NCBI GenBank assembly: GCA_902465645.1
Contig: CABQNX010000003.1
Location: forward strand, 1 to 64,000
Direction: 5' to 3'
DNA: 64,000 nt
DNA from: an uncultured Peptoniphilus sp.
Lineage (GTDB): Bacteria; Bacillota; Clostridia; Tissierellales; Peptoniphilaceae
Numbering within the stretch: position 1 is the first letter of the stretch; every line of letters begins with the position of its first letter. The notes beneath the pieces are model-generated. The model was not told the origin of the DNA, ran no database searches, and worked only from the letters and a program-made list of their open reading frames with translations. Positions 8,416-17,160 of the stretch are shown here, piece by piece. The position numbers and the translations under genes were made by a program.

Positions 8416-10365
8416 TTAAAATTCTTGAATTTTTCTTCTTATGTTATCTTTTGTGAAGCCAAATCTTTCAAATACTTCAGCGCCCTTTCCACTTGCACCA
8501 AAGGTATCAATGGAAATTGCCATTCCCTTCATGCCAATGTACTTGTGCCATCCAAAGGATGATAGGGCTTCAAGTGAGATCCTCTTAGTTATATTTGATG
8601 GAAGAATTTCTTCCTTGTAGTCAGAAGATTGAGCATCAAAAAGTTCCATAGAAGGCATTGAAACCACACGAACTCCTTTTAATCCGTCTGCTGCTTCAAG
8701 GGCAAGAGAAACTTCTGAACCTGTAGCTATTACAATTTTTTCAAGTTCTCCTTCTTCCTTCTTAATCATATAAGCACCCCTGTAAATGTCTTTTGAAGAG
8801 TTTTCAAGTTGTGGAAGACCTTGTCTTGATAGGGCAAGGACAAAAGGTGTGTTCTTTGAGTTGAAGGCAAGGTTAAGTGAAGCTGCAGTTTCACGTCCGT
8901 CAGCAGGTCTTAATACAACAATTCCTGGGATGGACCTTAGCATTGCAAGGTGTTCAATTGGTTCATGAGTTGGTCCATCTTCTCCAACTCCAATGGAGTC
9001 GTGAGTAAAGATGTAGACATTTGGAATATTCATAAGGGCTGCAAGTCTAATTGTTGGCTTTAGGTAGTCACTGAAAACCAAGAAAGTTGACGCATAAGTC
9101 CTTAGGCCTCCATGAAGAAGGATTCCGTTCGTAATTGCACCCATGGCATTTTCACGAACACCAAAAGTTATGTTTCTTCCAAGTCTATTGTCAGCTGAGA
9201 AATATTCTTCTCCCTTTAGCATTGTCTTATTTGATGGACCAAGGTCAGCTGATCCACCAAAGATGTGGATGTTGTCCTTGGCAATCTTGTTTAAAACTTC
9301 GCCAGAAATTGCACGAGTTGCCATGTCCTTGTCAAAGGAATCGTAGTAGGAATCTTCTAATAATTCCTTCTTTTCTAATTTAAAGGCTGCAAGATAGTCT
9401 TCATATTCCTTAGGATATTTCGCTGCATATTCTTCTTCAATTTTTTTCTTTTCATTTACCTTTGCAGTGTTTTCTTCCACGATTTTTTGGAAGTGAGCCT
9501 TCACATCTTCTGCAACATGAAAATCTTCATCAGGAAGTCCAAAGAATTCACGAGTTGACTTTCTGTCTTCCTTGCCTAGAGGTTCGCCATGAGCCTTTGC
9601 AGAGTCTTCTCTAGGTGATCCGTAACCAATTTTTGTCTTAACTTCGATAAGTGCAGGCTTGTCAGATTTTTTTGCTTCTTCGATTGCTGCATTTATTTCA
9701 TCTAAGTCATTTCCATCTTCTACTACAAAAGTGTCCCAACCAAGAGCCTTGTACCTGTCACAAACATTTTCTGAGAAGGCAAGGTCAGTTGATCCCTCAA
9801 TGGAAATTTTATTTGAATCGTAAAGGACGATTAGTTTATCGAGTTTTAGTGTGCCAGCTAGTGAAGATGCTTCGTTGGAAATTCCTTCCATTAAACATCC
9901 ATCCCCAACTAGGGCATAAGTATAGTGGTCAACAAGTTTTAGGTCGTCCTTGTTGTAAAGGGCAGCAAGTTTTTCTTCTGCAATAGCCATACCAACTGCC
10001 ATGGCAATCCCTTGACCAAGAGGTCCAGTAGTTGCTTCAACACCCCTAGTGTGACCGTACTCTGGGTGACCTGGTGTTCTAGAATCAAGTTGCCTAAAGT
10101 TTTTTAAGTCTTCAAGACTTAGACCGTAGTCAAATAAGTAAAAAAGTGAATATAAAAGTGCAGATCCATGTCCTGCAGAAAGGACAAACCTATCCCTATT
10201 TTTCCAATCTAAATCCTTAGAATCTCTCACAAGATGATTCTTAAAAAGAGCATAGGCCATTGGTGCAGCACCAAGGGGTAGGCCTGGGTGACCTGAATTT
10301 GCATTTTCAATTTGATCAACAGACAGCATTCTCAAAGTATTAACTGCTTTATTTTCGATATTCAA
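8416..10365 (-). CDS. tkt: Transketolase
   Basis: TPP-dependent two-carbon transfer in the non-oxidative pentose phosphate pathway. At 649 residues it is a full-length single-chain enzyme. It has SGHPGLPLGAAPMAYAL (about residue 25), the TPP/Mg motif GDGCLMEGISNEA, and the pyrimidine-domain FGVRENAMGAI with HDSIGVGEDGPTHEP. The start is most likely TTG (MNIENKAVN), just after GGAGAGGAATT. A GTG five codons upstream would lie inside the ribosome site. It follows the glycosyltransferase gene directly. Confidence 0.95.
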   Translation of the reverse strand: MNIENKAVNTLRMLSVDQIENANSGHPGLPLGAAPMAYALFKNHLVRDSKDLDWKNRDRFVLSAGHGSALLYSLFYLFDYGLSLEDLKNFRQLDSRTPGHPEYGHTRGVEATTGPLGQGIAMAVGMAIAEEKLAALYNKDDLKLVDHYTYALVGDGCLMEGISNEASSLAGTLKLDKLIVLYDSNKISIEGSTDLAFSENVCDRYKALGWDTFVVEDGNDLDEINAAIEEAKKSDKPALIEVKTKIGYGSPREDSAKAHGEPLGKEDRKSTREFFGLPDEDFHVAEDVKAHFQKIVEENTAKVNEKKKIEEEYAAKYPKEYEDYLAAFKLEKKELLEDSYYDSFDKDMATRAISGEVLNKIAKDNIHIFGGSADLGPSNKTMLKGEEYFSADNRLGRNITFGVRENAMGAITNGILLHGGLRTYASTFLVFSDYLKPTIRLAALMNIPNVYIFTHDSIGVGEDGPTHEPIEHLAMLRSIPGIVVLRPADGRETAASLNLAFNSKNTPFVLALSRQGLPQLENSSKDIYRGAYMIKKEEGELEKIVIATGSEVSLALEAADGLKGVRVVSMPSMELFDAQSSDYKEEILPSNITKRISLEALSSFGWHKYIGMKGMAISIDTFGASGKGAEVFERFGFTKDNIRRKIQEF

Positions 10366-10376
10366 AATTCCTCTCC

Positions 10377-11129
10377 TCACTCAACTGAATTTTTATCTCT
10401 CATTACCGCCAACAAAAACTTTGGCAAATCAATTTGCCTCTTAATCCTAGATGGGTTTTTTATAAGTCTATAGAGCCACTCAAGACCAAGCTTAATAAAA
10501 ATATCTGGGGCCCTGTTTGCCCTGCCCGATAAAATATCTAGGACTCCACCATTTCCAATTATAACCTTGGCGTCTATTTCATCCTTCCAAGCGTCAATCC
10601 ACTTTTCTTGACGAGGAAAACCAAAGCCAACAAAGACAATGTCAATGTCCTTGGAATTTATTTCTTCTATTATTTCTTCTTCTACACTAGACTTCTCACC
10701 GTCTAGCTTGGAATTGAAATAGCCATTGTGAAATCCTGCAACATTTAAGTTTTTATATTTTTCATTGACAGCTTCTGCTGCATCCCTTGCAACACCTTCC
10801 TTGCCACCTAAAAAATATAAGTTAAGACCCATCTCATCAGCAAGCTCAAGTAGCTTTATAGAAGTATCAAAACCTGTGACCCTTTCTTTTAAAGGCTTAT
10901 TCCTTAACTTTGATGCATGGATAAGACCAATCCCGTCAGCAAGAATTAAATCTCCTGAGTTGACAAGATTCTTTAGATCTTCATCTCTCTTAGCTGCCAT
11001 TACGATTTCAGTATTTGGAGTGTAAATCTTTTTAAGAGAATCTCCCTTTAAGAAGTCCCTTAAAATATCTTCACACTCAGCATTATCAATGTTAAAAATT
11101 TCAACTCCAAAAATTTTTACTTTTTTCAT
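10377..11129 (-). CDS. WecG/TagA/CpsF-family glycosyltransferase
   Basis: A 250-residue family-26 glycosyltransferase of the TagA/TarA type, normally adding N-acetylmannosamine to an undecaprenyl-linked GlcNAc in teichoic acid or polysaccharide synthesis. Visible motifs are TPNTEIVMAAKRD, LADGIGLIHASKL, LYFLGGKEGVA and FVGFGFPRQEKWI. The start is MKKVKIFG after GGAGAGATTT. The gene sits directly upstream of tkt, and no other wall-polymer gene is near, so the polymer it serves is not known from this window. Confidence 0.9.
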   Translation of the reverse strand: MKKVKIFGVEIFNIDNAECEDILRDFLKGDSLKKIYTPNTEIVMAAKRDEDLKNLVNSGDLILADGIGLIHASKLRNKPLKERVTGFDTSIKLLELADEMGLNLYFLGGKEGVARDAAEAVNEKYKNLNVAGFHNGYFNSKLDGEKSSVEEEIIEEINSKDIDIVFVGFGFPRQEKWIDAWKDEIDAKVIIGNGGVLDILSGRANRAPDIFIKLGLEWLYRLIKNPSRIKRQIDLPKFLLAVMRDKNSVE

Positions 11130-11241
11130 AAATCTCTCCGGTAATAAGTTTATCACATAGGCGAGAGCATTTCTATTGTTAATGATTTTTAAAGTTTAAA
11201 TTTTTGCAAGTATCATAAGAAACTATTTAAATTTTTTAAAC

Positions 11242-11270
11242 AAAAAAAGACTACCTCTTACGAGATAGTC
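11242..11270 (-). terminator. Intrinsic terminator after mazF
   Basis: A 9-bp GACTATCTC/GAGGTAGTC stem (one wobble) is followed by seven T residues on the minus strand. Confidence 0.85.
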
Positions 11271-11288
11271 AATATGTATGTTGCCCAA

Positions 11289-11633
11289 TTATTTTATCGC
11301 CAAGCTAACTTTTATTGCTGCGTCGATCTCATCTATGACATCCTTGTCGAATCTACCGATTTTCTCTCTCAACCTTTTTTTATCTATTGTCCTCAACTGC
11401 TCTAGAAGAATTACAGAATTCTTTGGCAGTGGAACATCTTTAGCTTTCACATTAACGTGGGTTGGTAACTTCGCCTTGTTAAGTTGAGATGTAATTGCAG
11501 CTATTATTATTGTAGGCGAATATTTGTTTCCAATGTCATTTTGAACAACAACTACGGGCCTTACTCCTCCCTGTTCTGATCCAATAACTGGCGACAGGTC
11601 GGCATAGAATATGTCCCCTCTTTTTATCATCAT
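11289..11633 (-). CDS. mazF: MazF/PemK-family endoribonuclease toxin
   Basis: Sequence-specific mRNA interferase of the Bacillus NdoA type. The 114 residues include [28 protein letters not shown] and the [20 protein letters not shown] stretch typical of NdoA. Two adjacent ATG codons follow AGGTGAAAAGTT and either could start it. No MazE/NdoAI antitoxin reading frame is found in the 120 bp upstream. In Bacillus the order is acpS-nnrD/ydcC-alr-ndoAI-ndoA; here acpS-nnrD lies upstream, but alr and ndoAI are missing. Confidence 0.9.
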   Translation of the reverse strand: MMIKRGDIFYADLSPVIGSEQGGVRPVVVVQNDIGNKYSPTIIIAAITSQLNKAKLPTHVNVKAKDVPLPKNSVILLEQLRTIDKKRLREKIGRFDKDVIDEIDAAIKVSLAIK

Positions 11634-11754
11634 AACTTTTCACCTTTTAAGGCAAGAGAGAATTAAAAGATTGATCTATGAGCAACCTTTATATCATTCT
11701 ATCACAATTCTTCTTGTTATTTTCATTTAGAATGCAATTATTTTTAAAAATTTA

Positions 11755-12024
11755 TTACAAGTACATTGGCATTACAAAATTTATTGCAATCATAACAAAT
11801 AAAGGAATGGTATATTTCCTTGTTTCCTTTAAATTATATTTTGTTCCTCCTGGTAGGTAGTGAACAATTGCTGGTGCAAAAACTACTACAAACCAAAGAA
11901 CTTGTACATAGATTGGCCCTCTAAACCTGTGAAAAAATTCTGCCACTCCAGTGATTGCAAGATATGTATAAAAAAGATCTAGGGCAAATAAAATTATAAA
12001 AAGTATTTTTCTATTTTTAAACAT
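11755..12024 (-). CDS. Small membrane protein, hypothetical
   Basis: An 89-residue protein with three likely membrane segments (about 7-27, 38-57 and 70-87), the middle one carrying VVVFAPAIVHYLPGG. I do not recognise a family. It is preceded by the second small membrane gene, with a 10-bp gap and an AGGAGT site, so the pair is cotranscribed. Nothing in the sequence shows the function. Confidence 0.6.
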   Translation of the reverse strand: MFKNRKILFIILFALDLFYTYLAITGVAEFFHRFRGPIYVQVLWFVVVFAPAIVHYLPGGTKYNLKETRKYTIPLFVMIAINFVMPMYL

Positions 12025-12034
12025 AGTAACTCCT

Positions 12035-12292
12035 TTACATTGACATTCTAACCATGCTAATTGTAAATAAAATTAAAACTACTACATAAATACCCATGAC
12101 TGTTTTGTATCCCTTGCTCCAATTGTCCCTTTCTTTTTTTATCCAAATCAAATTTAAGACAAGAGCAAATAAACCGGGCAAGGCTACAATTATTGGACTT
12201 CTATGATTTTTGAAAGCCTCAGATGTAGTAATTAAGACAAAAATGTTTAGAATCTGCCAAAAGGCACGGACTTTAAATGGATATGATTTCAT
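12035..12292 (-). CDS. Small membrane protein, hypothetical
   Basis: An 85-residue protein with two to three hydrophobic segments (about 10-26, 33-50 and 64-82) and a charged IKKERDNW loop between the last two. Its size and layout resemble the next gene, so the two may be diverged relatives. Upstream, a TATAAT and a 12-bp perfect palindrome TTTACATGTAAA (12349-12360) may mark a regulated promoter. Function unknown. Confidence 0.6.
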   Translation of the reverse strand: MKSYPFKVRAFWQILNIFVLITTSEAFKNHRSPIIVALPGLFALVLNLIWIKKERDNWSKGYKTVMGIYVVVLILFTISMVRMSM

Positions 12293-12430
12293 AAAATTTT
12301 TTCATCTACCTTCACTTTTTTAATAAATCAATTTCGACTCTTTTAATATTTACATGTAAACATCTAATTAAGCTTCGGATAACATTGCTTTAAATTCATT
12401 ATAACTCAAAAAAATCAAAAAAAAACAAAT

Positions 12431-13621
12431 TTAGTTTTCTTCAAAAAGTTTAAAAACTTGGTCAAGGCCTTCTATTAGGTCTCTCGCCCTTAGGCTGGTC
12501 TTTGAGTTTCCTCTGGCGTATATGTCTCCCGATAGTCCATGGATATAGACCCCAAGCCTTGCCGCATCATAAAGGTCATAATTTTTCATCATGGCAGAGA
12601 TTATCCCCGTCAAGACGTCACCTGATCCTCCACTTGCCATGCCTGAGTTGCCAGTCCTATTTGTGTAAGTTCTCTCTCCATCTGTGACGATTGTCTCATG
12701 ACCCTTTAAGACTAGGATGACCCTATATTTTTCTGCAAATCCTTCTGCCACTATCTTGCGATTTTTTTTTATTTCTTCTAAGCTTAGTCCAGTTAACCTT
12801 GCAAACTCTCCCTCATGGGGTGTTAAGATTGTTGTGAAGTCTTGTCTTTCTCCTAATAAATTTAAATTTTTTGACAAGATGTTTAAGCCATCTGCATCTA
12901 TTAGAAGGTTTTTTTCTATTTTTATCGTTCTCTTAAAGACTTCTTGGCCATAAGCCCCGAGTCCCATGCCAGGTCCCATGGCAAGGACATCAAGACCTTC
13001 TAGGAATTTTTCCATTTCTTCTAGGTCATCAAAGGACTTTGCTATGGGCTCAATGAATTTTATGGACATGATTTCAAAAATTTCTCTTGGGACGATATTG
13101 TAGACAAGTCCTGCACCAGATTTTAGTGCAGCATTTGATGAGAGGTAAGAGGACCCTGTCATCCCCATGGACCCACCAAGGATTCCAATTTTCCCAAAGT
13201 CTCCCTTGTGGCCAAAGTCGTCCCTGTCCTTCCAAAGGGATTTCATTTCTTCATCTAAAATTATTTTATCTTCATGATTTTTTCCCATAAAATTATCTCC
13301 CCTGATTTTTGCCACAGCCACTGCATAGTCTCTTTCATGACTGATAGATAAATCAAATTTCATATCAAAGAGTTCTGCATAAGGGGCATCTCCATTATAT
13401 TTTATTTTTATATCTTTGAAAGAAATTTTTCCAAGACCTGTCCCAAGAGCCTTAGCCACAGCTTCTTTGGCAGCAAAGATTCCACTGGCTCTTTCGTAGG
13501 GGTCTTTTCTCTTTTTTATTCTTTCTATCTCATCTTCATTAAAAACTTTTGGAAGAAAATTTTCCTTTTCCTCCATTAGTTTTTTTATCCTAGAAATTTC
13601 TACTATATCTACACCAAGCAT
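12431..13621 (-). CDS. acpS-nnrD: Fused holo-ACP synthase / ADP-dependent NAD(P)H-hydrate dehydratase
   Basis: Residues 1-110 are AcpS, which loads phosphopantetheine onto acyl carrier protein: MLGVDIVEISRI, the FAAKEAVAKALG motif and SISHERDYAVAVA. Residues 112-396 are NnrD/CARKD, which repairs hydrated NAD(P)H: GILGGSMGMTGS, AMGPGMG, LTPHEGEFARL and NSGMASGGSGDVLTG. The start is the ATG of MLGVDI after GGTGAT; a 50-residue upstream extension is only antisense of the tyrS leader. At the junction GGGGAG stands eight bases before an in-frame ATG (13286-13288), so a separate NnrD could also be made. Confidence 0.9.
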   Translation of the reverse strand: MLGVDIVEISRIKKLMEEKENFLPKVFNEDEIERIKKRKDPYERASGIFAAKEAVAKALGTGLGKISFKDIKIKYNGDAPYAELFDMKFDLSISHERDYAVAVAKIRGDNFMGKNHEDKIILDEEMKSLWKDRDDFGHKGDFGKIGILGGSMGMTGSSYLSSNAALKSGAGLVYNIVPREIFEIMSIKFIEPIAKSFDDLEEMEKFLEGLDVLAMGPGMGLGAYGQEVFKRTIKIEKNLLIDADGLNILSKNLNLLGERQDFTTILTPHEGEFARLTGLSLEEIKKNRKIVAEGFAEKYRVILVLKGHETIVTDGERTYTNRTGNSGMASGGSGDVLTGIISAMMKNYDLYDAARLGVYIHGLSGDIYARGNSKTSLRARDLIEGLDQVFKLFEEN

Positions 13622-13631
13622 TTTATCACCA

Positions 13632-13660
13632 TTGACATTTATTTTATTTTCGATTATTAT
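13632..13660 (+). promoter_or_regulatory. Promoter for tyrS leader
   Basis: A perfect TTGACA (13632-13637), a 17-bp spacer and TATTAT (13655-13660). The -35 box lies only 11 bp from the divergent acpS-nnrD start codon. The transcript should start near 13667. Confidence 0.8.
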
Positions 13661-13666
13661 ATCATA

Positions 13667-13810
13667 AATAGTATGAATATAAGACTTTGAAGATATACAG
13701 TAAGCGAAAGCTGAATTACAATATTGGAGTCTATTAATTTTTGAGGCCTCGGCGAAGAAAGGTGGTACCACGAATGCGTCCTTTCGTTCACGGGGCCCTT
13801 TTTATTTTTT
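13667..13810 (+). promoter_or_regulatory. Short T-box riboswitch leader of tyrS
   Basis: The T-box sequence AAAGGTGGTACCACG (13758-13772) pairs with CGTCCTTT (13777-13784) to form the antiterminator. Upstream is a miniature Stem I: AGACTTT (13682-13688) pairs with GGAGTCT (13726-13732). Inside it an AGTA/GAA loop-E pair flanks a 3-bp GAAA-capped hairpin, and the Tyr codon TAC follows at 13717-13719. A GGCCTCG/CGGGGCC helix (13745-13751 with 13791-13797) followed by T-rich sequence could be the terminator. Canonical Stem II/III and the distal Stem I are missing. Confidence 0.8.
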
Positions 13811-13821
13811 TGGAGGAATTT

Positions 13822-15048
13822 ATGGAAAATGTATACGATATTTTAAGCGAGAGAGGTTACTTAGACCAATGCACTTATGAAGACGAGCTAAGGGAAATGC
13901 TTGGCAAGGAATCAGTTCCTTTTTACGTTGGCTTTGATGCAACTGCTGACTCCCTAACTCTTGGTCACTTTATCCAAATTAGGGTTATGCAACACATGCA
14001 AAAGGCTGGCCACGTGCCTATAGCCCTACTTGGTGGCGGAACTACAACTATTGGTGACCCATCAGGTAAGTCTGACATGAGATCACTTATGGACAGGGAA
14101 ACTATTGACTACAATGCAAGAAGATTTAAGGAACAAATTTCTACATTCTTAGATTTTTCTGACGGCAAGGGCTACATTGAAAACAACGCCGACTGGTTAA
14201 CTAAGCTAAACTTCCTAGAATTTGTTAGAGAAATTGGTATCCACTTCTCTGTAAACAGGATGCTACAATTTGATTGCTACAAGAACAGGATGGAAGAAGG
14301 ACTTACTTTCTTTGAATTCTCCTACATGCTTATGCAATCTTACGACTACCTATACCTTTACAGAAAGTATGGCTGTAAGCTAGAAGTTGGTGGATCTGAC
14401 CAATGGTCCAACATACTTGGTGGTTATGAACTTGTAAGAAAGCTTGAAGGCGACAAAGTTTATGCCATGACCTTTAAACTTCTTACTACTGCAGCAGGAA
14501 TCAAGATGGGTAAGACTATGGCTGGAGCAATTTGGCTTGACCCAGAAAAGACTACACCTTATGAAATGTTCCAATACCTAAGAAACTGCGATGACAGAGA
14601 TGTTATTAAGTTTATGAAGCTTCTTACTATGCTTCCACTTGATAAGATTGCTGAATACGAAAAATTAGAAGGGGCAGAAATAAATAAGGCTAAAGAAGTT
14701 CTTGCTTACGAAGTTGTAAAGGACATTCACGGCGAAGAAGCTGCTAAGTCTGCTCTTGATGCTTCTCACTCCCTATTTGGTGGCGACAAGGCATCAGAAG
14801 ACATACCTTCAACTGAATTTGAAGCTGCAAAGTTTGACGAACCTGTGGGAATCTTAAACCTTATGACAGAGCTTGGACTTATCAAGACAAACTCTGAAGG
14901 TAGAAGACTTATCCAACAAGGTGGAGTTAGCATTGACGACGAAAAAATAAATGACCCTAAACTTGAAATCACAAAAGATAGCTTCAAAGATGGAGAAATT
15001 ATTATTAGGAAAGGTAAAAAAGTTTACCACAAAGTTATTATAAAGTGA
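13822..15048 (+). CDS. tyrS: Tyrosyl-tRNA synthetase
   Basis: Charges tRNA-Tyr. The 408-residue class I enzyme begins MENVYDILSERG after TGGAGGAATTT; an in-frame upstream extension from 13741 lies in the T-box and is rejected. It has the HIGH-like TLGHFIQIRV motif, the tyrosine-site GGSDQWSNILGGY and the KMGKT form of KMSKS. A C-terminal S4 RNA-binding domain follows (about residues 345-408, RRLIQQGGVSID). It is under T-box control and followed 7 bp later by pepD. Confidence 0.96.
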   Translation: MENVYDILSERGYLDQCTYEDELREMLGKESVPFYVGFDATADSLTLGHFIQIRVMQHMQKAGHVPIALLGGGTTTIGDPSGKSDMRSLMDRETIDYNARRFKEQISTFLDFSDGKGYIENNADWLTKLNFLEFVREIGIHFSVNRMLQFDCYKNRMEEGLTFFEFSYMLMQSYDYLYLYRKYGCKLEVGGSDQWSNILGGYELVRKLEGDKVYAMTFKLLTTAAGIKMGKTMAGAIWLDPEKTTPYEMFQYLRNCDDRDVIKFMKLLTMLPLDKIAEYEKLEGAEINKAKEVLAYEVVKDIHGEEAAKSALDASHSLFGGDKASEDIPSTEFEAAKFDEPVGILNLMTELGLIKTNSEGRRLIQQGGVSIDDEKINDPKLEITKDSFKDGEIIIRKGKKVYHKVIIK

Positions 15049-15055
15049 GGTTAAG

Positions 15056-16447
15056 ATGAATTTAGAACCAAAAAAAGTTTTTGATTATTTTGAAAAACTA
15101 TCACAAATTCCAAGAGAATCTGGTAATGAAAAGGGAGTTTCTGACTTTTTAAAGAAGTTTGGAGAAGAAAAGGGCTACGAAGTTGTTCAAGATGACAGCC
15201 TAAATATTATTATGGAAGTGCCTGCAAGTGAAGGCATGGAAGATAAAGCTAAAGTTATCCTACAAGGTCACATGGACATGGTTTGTGAAAAGGGCAAGGA
15301 CTCTGACCACAATTTTGAAACTGATCCAATTGAACTTATTGTTGATGGAGATTCTCTTCACGCCAATGACACAACTCTTGGAGCAGACAATGGAATTGGT
15401 GTTGCCATGGCAATGGCTCTTGCAGAAGAAGAACACGGTCCCTTAAAGATAATCGTAACAGTCTCAGAAGAAACTGACATGCACGGTGCCAAGGACCTTG
15501 ATGCCAAACATCTAGATGGCAAGTACCTTATCAACATCGACTCAGAAGAAGAAGGTGTCCTAACAGTTTCATCTGCAGGTGGAAAACTTCTTAAATCAAG
15601 ATTTATCTTTAAAGAAGAAGATTATTCTGGCAAGGCCTTTGACTTTCACCTTCACGGCTTTTTGGGTGGACACTCTGGTATGGAAATTGCCAACAACAGG
15701 GGCAACATGATCAAAGTTATGGCTGAGATCATCAATAAGCTTGATGGTGCAAAATTAATTGATATTAACTGTGGCACAAAACAAAATGCCATCCCAAGAG
15801 AAGGTAGACTTTCTCTTGTGGCAGATGAAAAAGCTCTTGAAGAAGCAATAGCCTTTGTAAAAGATAAATTCAAGGATGTGGCAGGAGAACTTATAATAGA
15901 ATGTAAGGAAATTTCTCACGATGGAAAAGTTTTAACTCAAGATGACACTAAAAAACTTGCAAAATATTTATTAGAACTTCCAACTGGTCCTCACACTTTC
16001 TTAAATGAAGAGAAAAAGGTTCTTGAATCATCATCAAACCTTGCTATTGCAAAAAAAGTTGATGACGCAATTGAAGTTTTCGTTTCACTAAGATTTGCAT
16101 CTTCTTCACTTTCAGAAGAATTTGGAAAAATTTACTTGGATATAGTTGAAAAATATGACTGCCAAGCAGAATTCATCAACCCTTATCCAGAATGGGAATA
16201 CAGAAAAGAATCTGACTTTAGAGAAATTGTAAAGAAAATCTACAAAGAGATTACAGGAAAAGAAATGGAAGAAGAGTTCACACACGGCGGACTTGAATGT
16301 GGTGTCTTCTATAAGAAAAATAAAGACTTAGACATTATCTCCATTGGACCAGACACTGTTGGAGCTCACACACAAAAGGAAACTCTTTCAATTTCTTCAA
16401 CTAAGAGAGTTTATGATCATCTTGTAAAAGTTTTAAAGGCTCTTTAA
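15056..16447 (+). CDS. pepD: Aminoacyl-histidine dipeptidase (M20 family)
   Basis: Cytoplasmic zinc dipeptidase of the PepD/carnosinase-like M20C group, 463 residues. Metal and catalytic motifs are LQGHMDMVCEK (about residue 72), ADNGIGVAMAMALAEE (about 115), VSEETDMHGA (about 140) and the dimerisation-domain glycine-rich HGFLGGHSGMEI. The late THGGLECGVF motif supplies a further ligand. It is cotranscribed with tyrS, with 7 bp between the stop and the ATG. Confidence 0.94.
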   Translation: MNLEPKKVFDYFEKLSQIPRESGNEKGVSDFLKKFGEEKGYEVVQDDSLNIIMEVPASEGMEDKAKVILQGHMDMVCEKGKDSDHNFETDPIELIVDGDSLHANDTTLGADNGIGVAMAMALAEEEHGPLKIIVTVSEETDMHGAKDLDAKHLDGKYLINIDSEEEGVLTVSSAGGKLLKSRFIFKEEDYSGKAFDFHLHGFLGGHSGMEIANNRGNMIKVMAEIINKLDGAKLIDINCGTKQNAIPREGRLSLVADEKALEEAIAFVKDKFKDVAGELIIECKEISHDGKVLTQDDTKKLAKYLLELPTGPHTFLNEEKKVLESSSNLAIAKKVDDAIEVFVSLRFASSSLSEEFGKIYLDIVEKYDCQAEFINPYPEWEYRKESDFREIVKKIYKEITGKEMEEEFTHGGLECGVFYKKNKDLDIISIGPDTVGAHTQKETLSISSTKRVYDHLVKVLKAL

Positions 16448-16460
16448 TAAAATAAACTAA

Positions 16461-16486
16461 TGGCTGTCAAAGGGCAGCCATTTTTT
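16461..16486 (+). terminator. Terminator after tyrS-pepD
   Basis: A 6-bp TGGCTG/CAGCCA stem is followed by TTTTTTC. Confidence 0.85.
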
Positions 16487-16493
16487 CTTGCAA

Positions 16494-16518
16494 GAAAAAA
16501 GAAACCCCTAGAGGTTTC
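16494..16518 (-). terminator. Terminator after the anti-sigma-like ATPase gene
   Basis: A GAAACC/GGTTTC stem with A-rich sequence to its left, which is a T run on the minus strand. Confidence 0.8.
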
Positions 16519-16601
16519 TCTATAAAAATTATTCTATTATTTACAAATTAATAAATTACATGAAATTTCCATATATATATAATTTATCAATTAATAAAGT
16601 A

Positions 16602-17039
16602 TCAAAGATTTTTAATTGCGATGACCTCGTTATGATTTAGGATTAGCTGGTCAGTTAAGGCCTCAACAATAACTAGACCCCTGCCATTGCACTTTTTTTC
16701 TCCACAATCACAGGAGGAAATGTCGTGGTCAACGCCCCTTCCCTCATCTGAGACAATAATTTTTAAAAAATCATCTTTTATAAGCAAGTTCAAATAGACC
16801 TTCTTTCTAAGGTCTTCTTGGTTACCATGGATTGCTCCATTTATTACAAGCTCATTTAAAATAACTTTTATATCAAATAATTTCTCTTGGTCGGAAATAT
16901 AAGGATTTAAATCTCTCATGGCTGAATCCAAAAAACCCTTTATTAGAGATAAATCACTATAAACAGAACCATTAAATCTATATAAAGTATCCATAATTCT
17001 CACTCCATCTACTAGAAAATTACCCATTACTTCTCTCAT
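16602..17039 (-). CDS. RsbW-like HATPase_c (anti-sigma factor type) protein
   Basis: A 145-residue GHKL ATPase of the serine-kinase anti-sigma type. It has the N box ILNELVINGAIHGN, the G1 box VSDEGRGVD and a glycine-rich GRGLVIVEAL. Between G1 and G2 is an unusual CDCGEKKC cluster of four cysteines. No partner sigma or antagonist gene is adjacent, so its target is unknown. Two starts have good ribosome sites; the second (16994, MDTLYRFNG) gives the more compact, typical protein. Confidence 0.82.
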   Translation of the reverse strand: MREVMGNFLVDGVRIMDTLYRFNGSVYSDLSLIKGFLDSAMRDLNPYISDQEKLFDIKVILNELVINGAIHGNQEDLRKKVYLNLLIKDDFLKIIVSDEGRGVDHDISSCDCGEKKCNGRGLVIVEALTDQLILNHNEVIAIKNL

Positions 17040-17160
17040 TTAAACTCCAAAAATTATGAGGGTATTTAATTTTAAAATTTTACTGTATTATATTTAGCAA
17101 TTTGTTATAATGTATTTAAGCTTGGAAAAAAGCATAAATTTTAATAGGAGGAAGATAGAC

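Noticed and set aside
9135..9986. Several plus-strand open frames inside transketolase
   Set aside because: They are shadows of the minus-strand gene, with no ribosome sites and no protein-like motifs.
13622..13771. A 50-residue N-terminal extension of AcpS-NnrD
   Set aside because: It is antisense to the tyrS promoter and T-box, and a clear ribosome site supports the start at MLGVDI.
13741..13821. A 27-codon N-terminal extension of TyrS
   Set aside because: It reads through the T-box and terminator region; TGGAGG before 13822 and the usual enzyme length fix the start.
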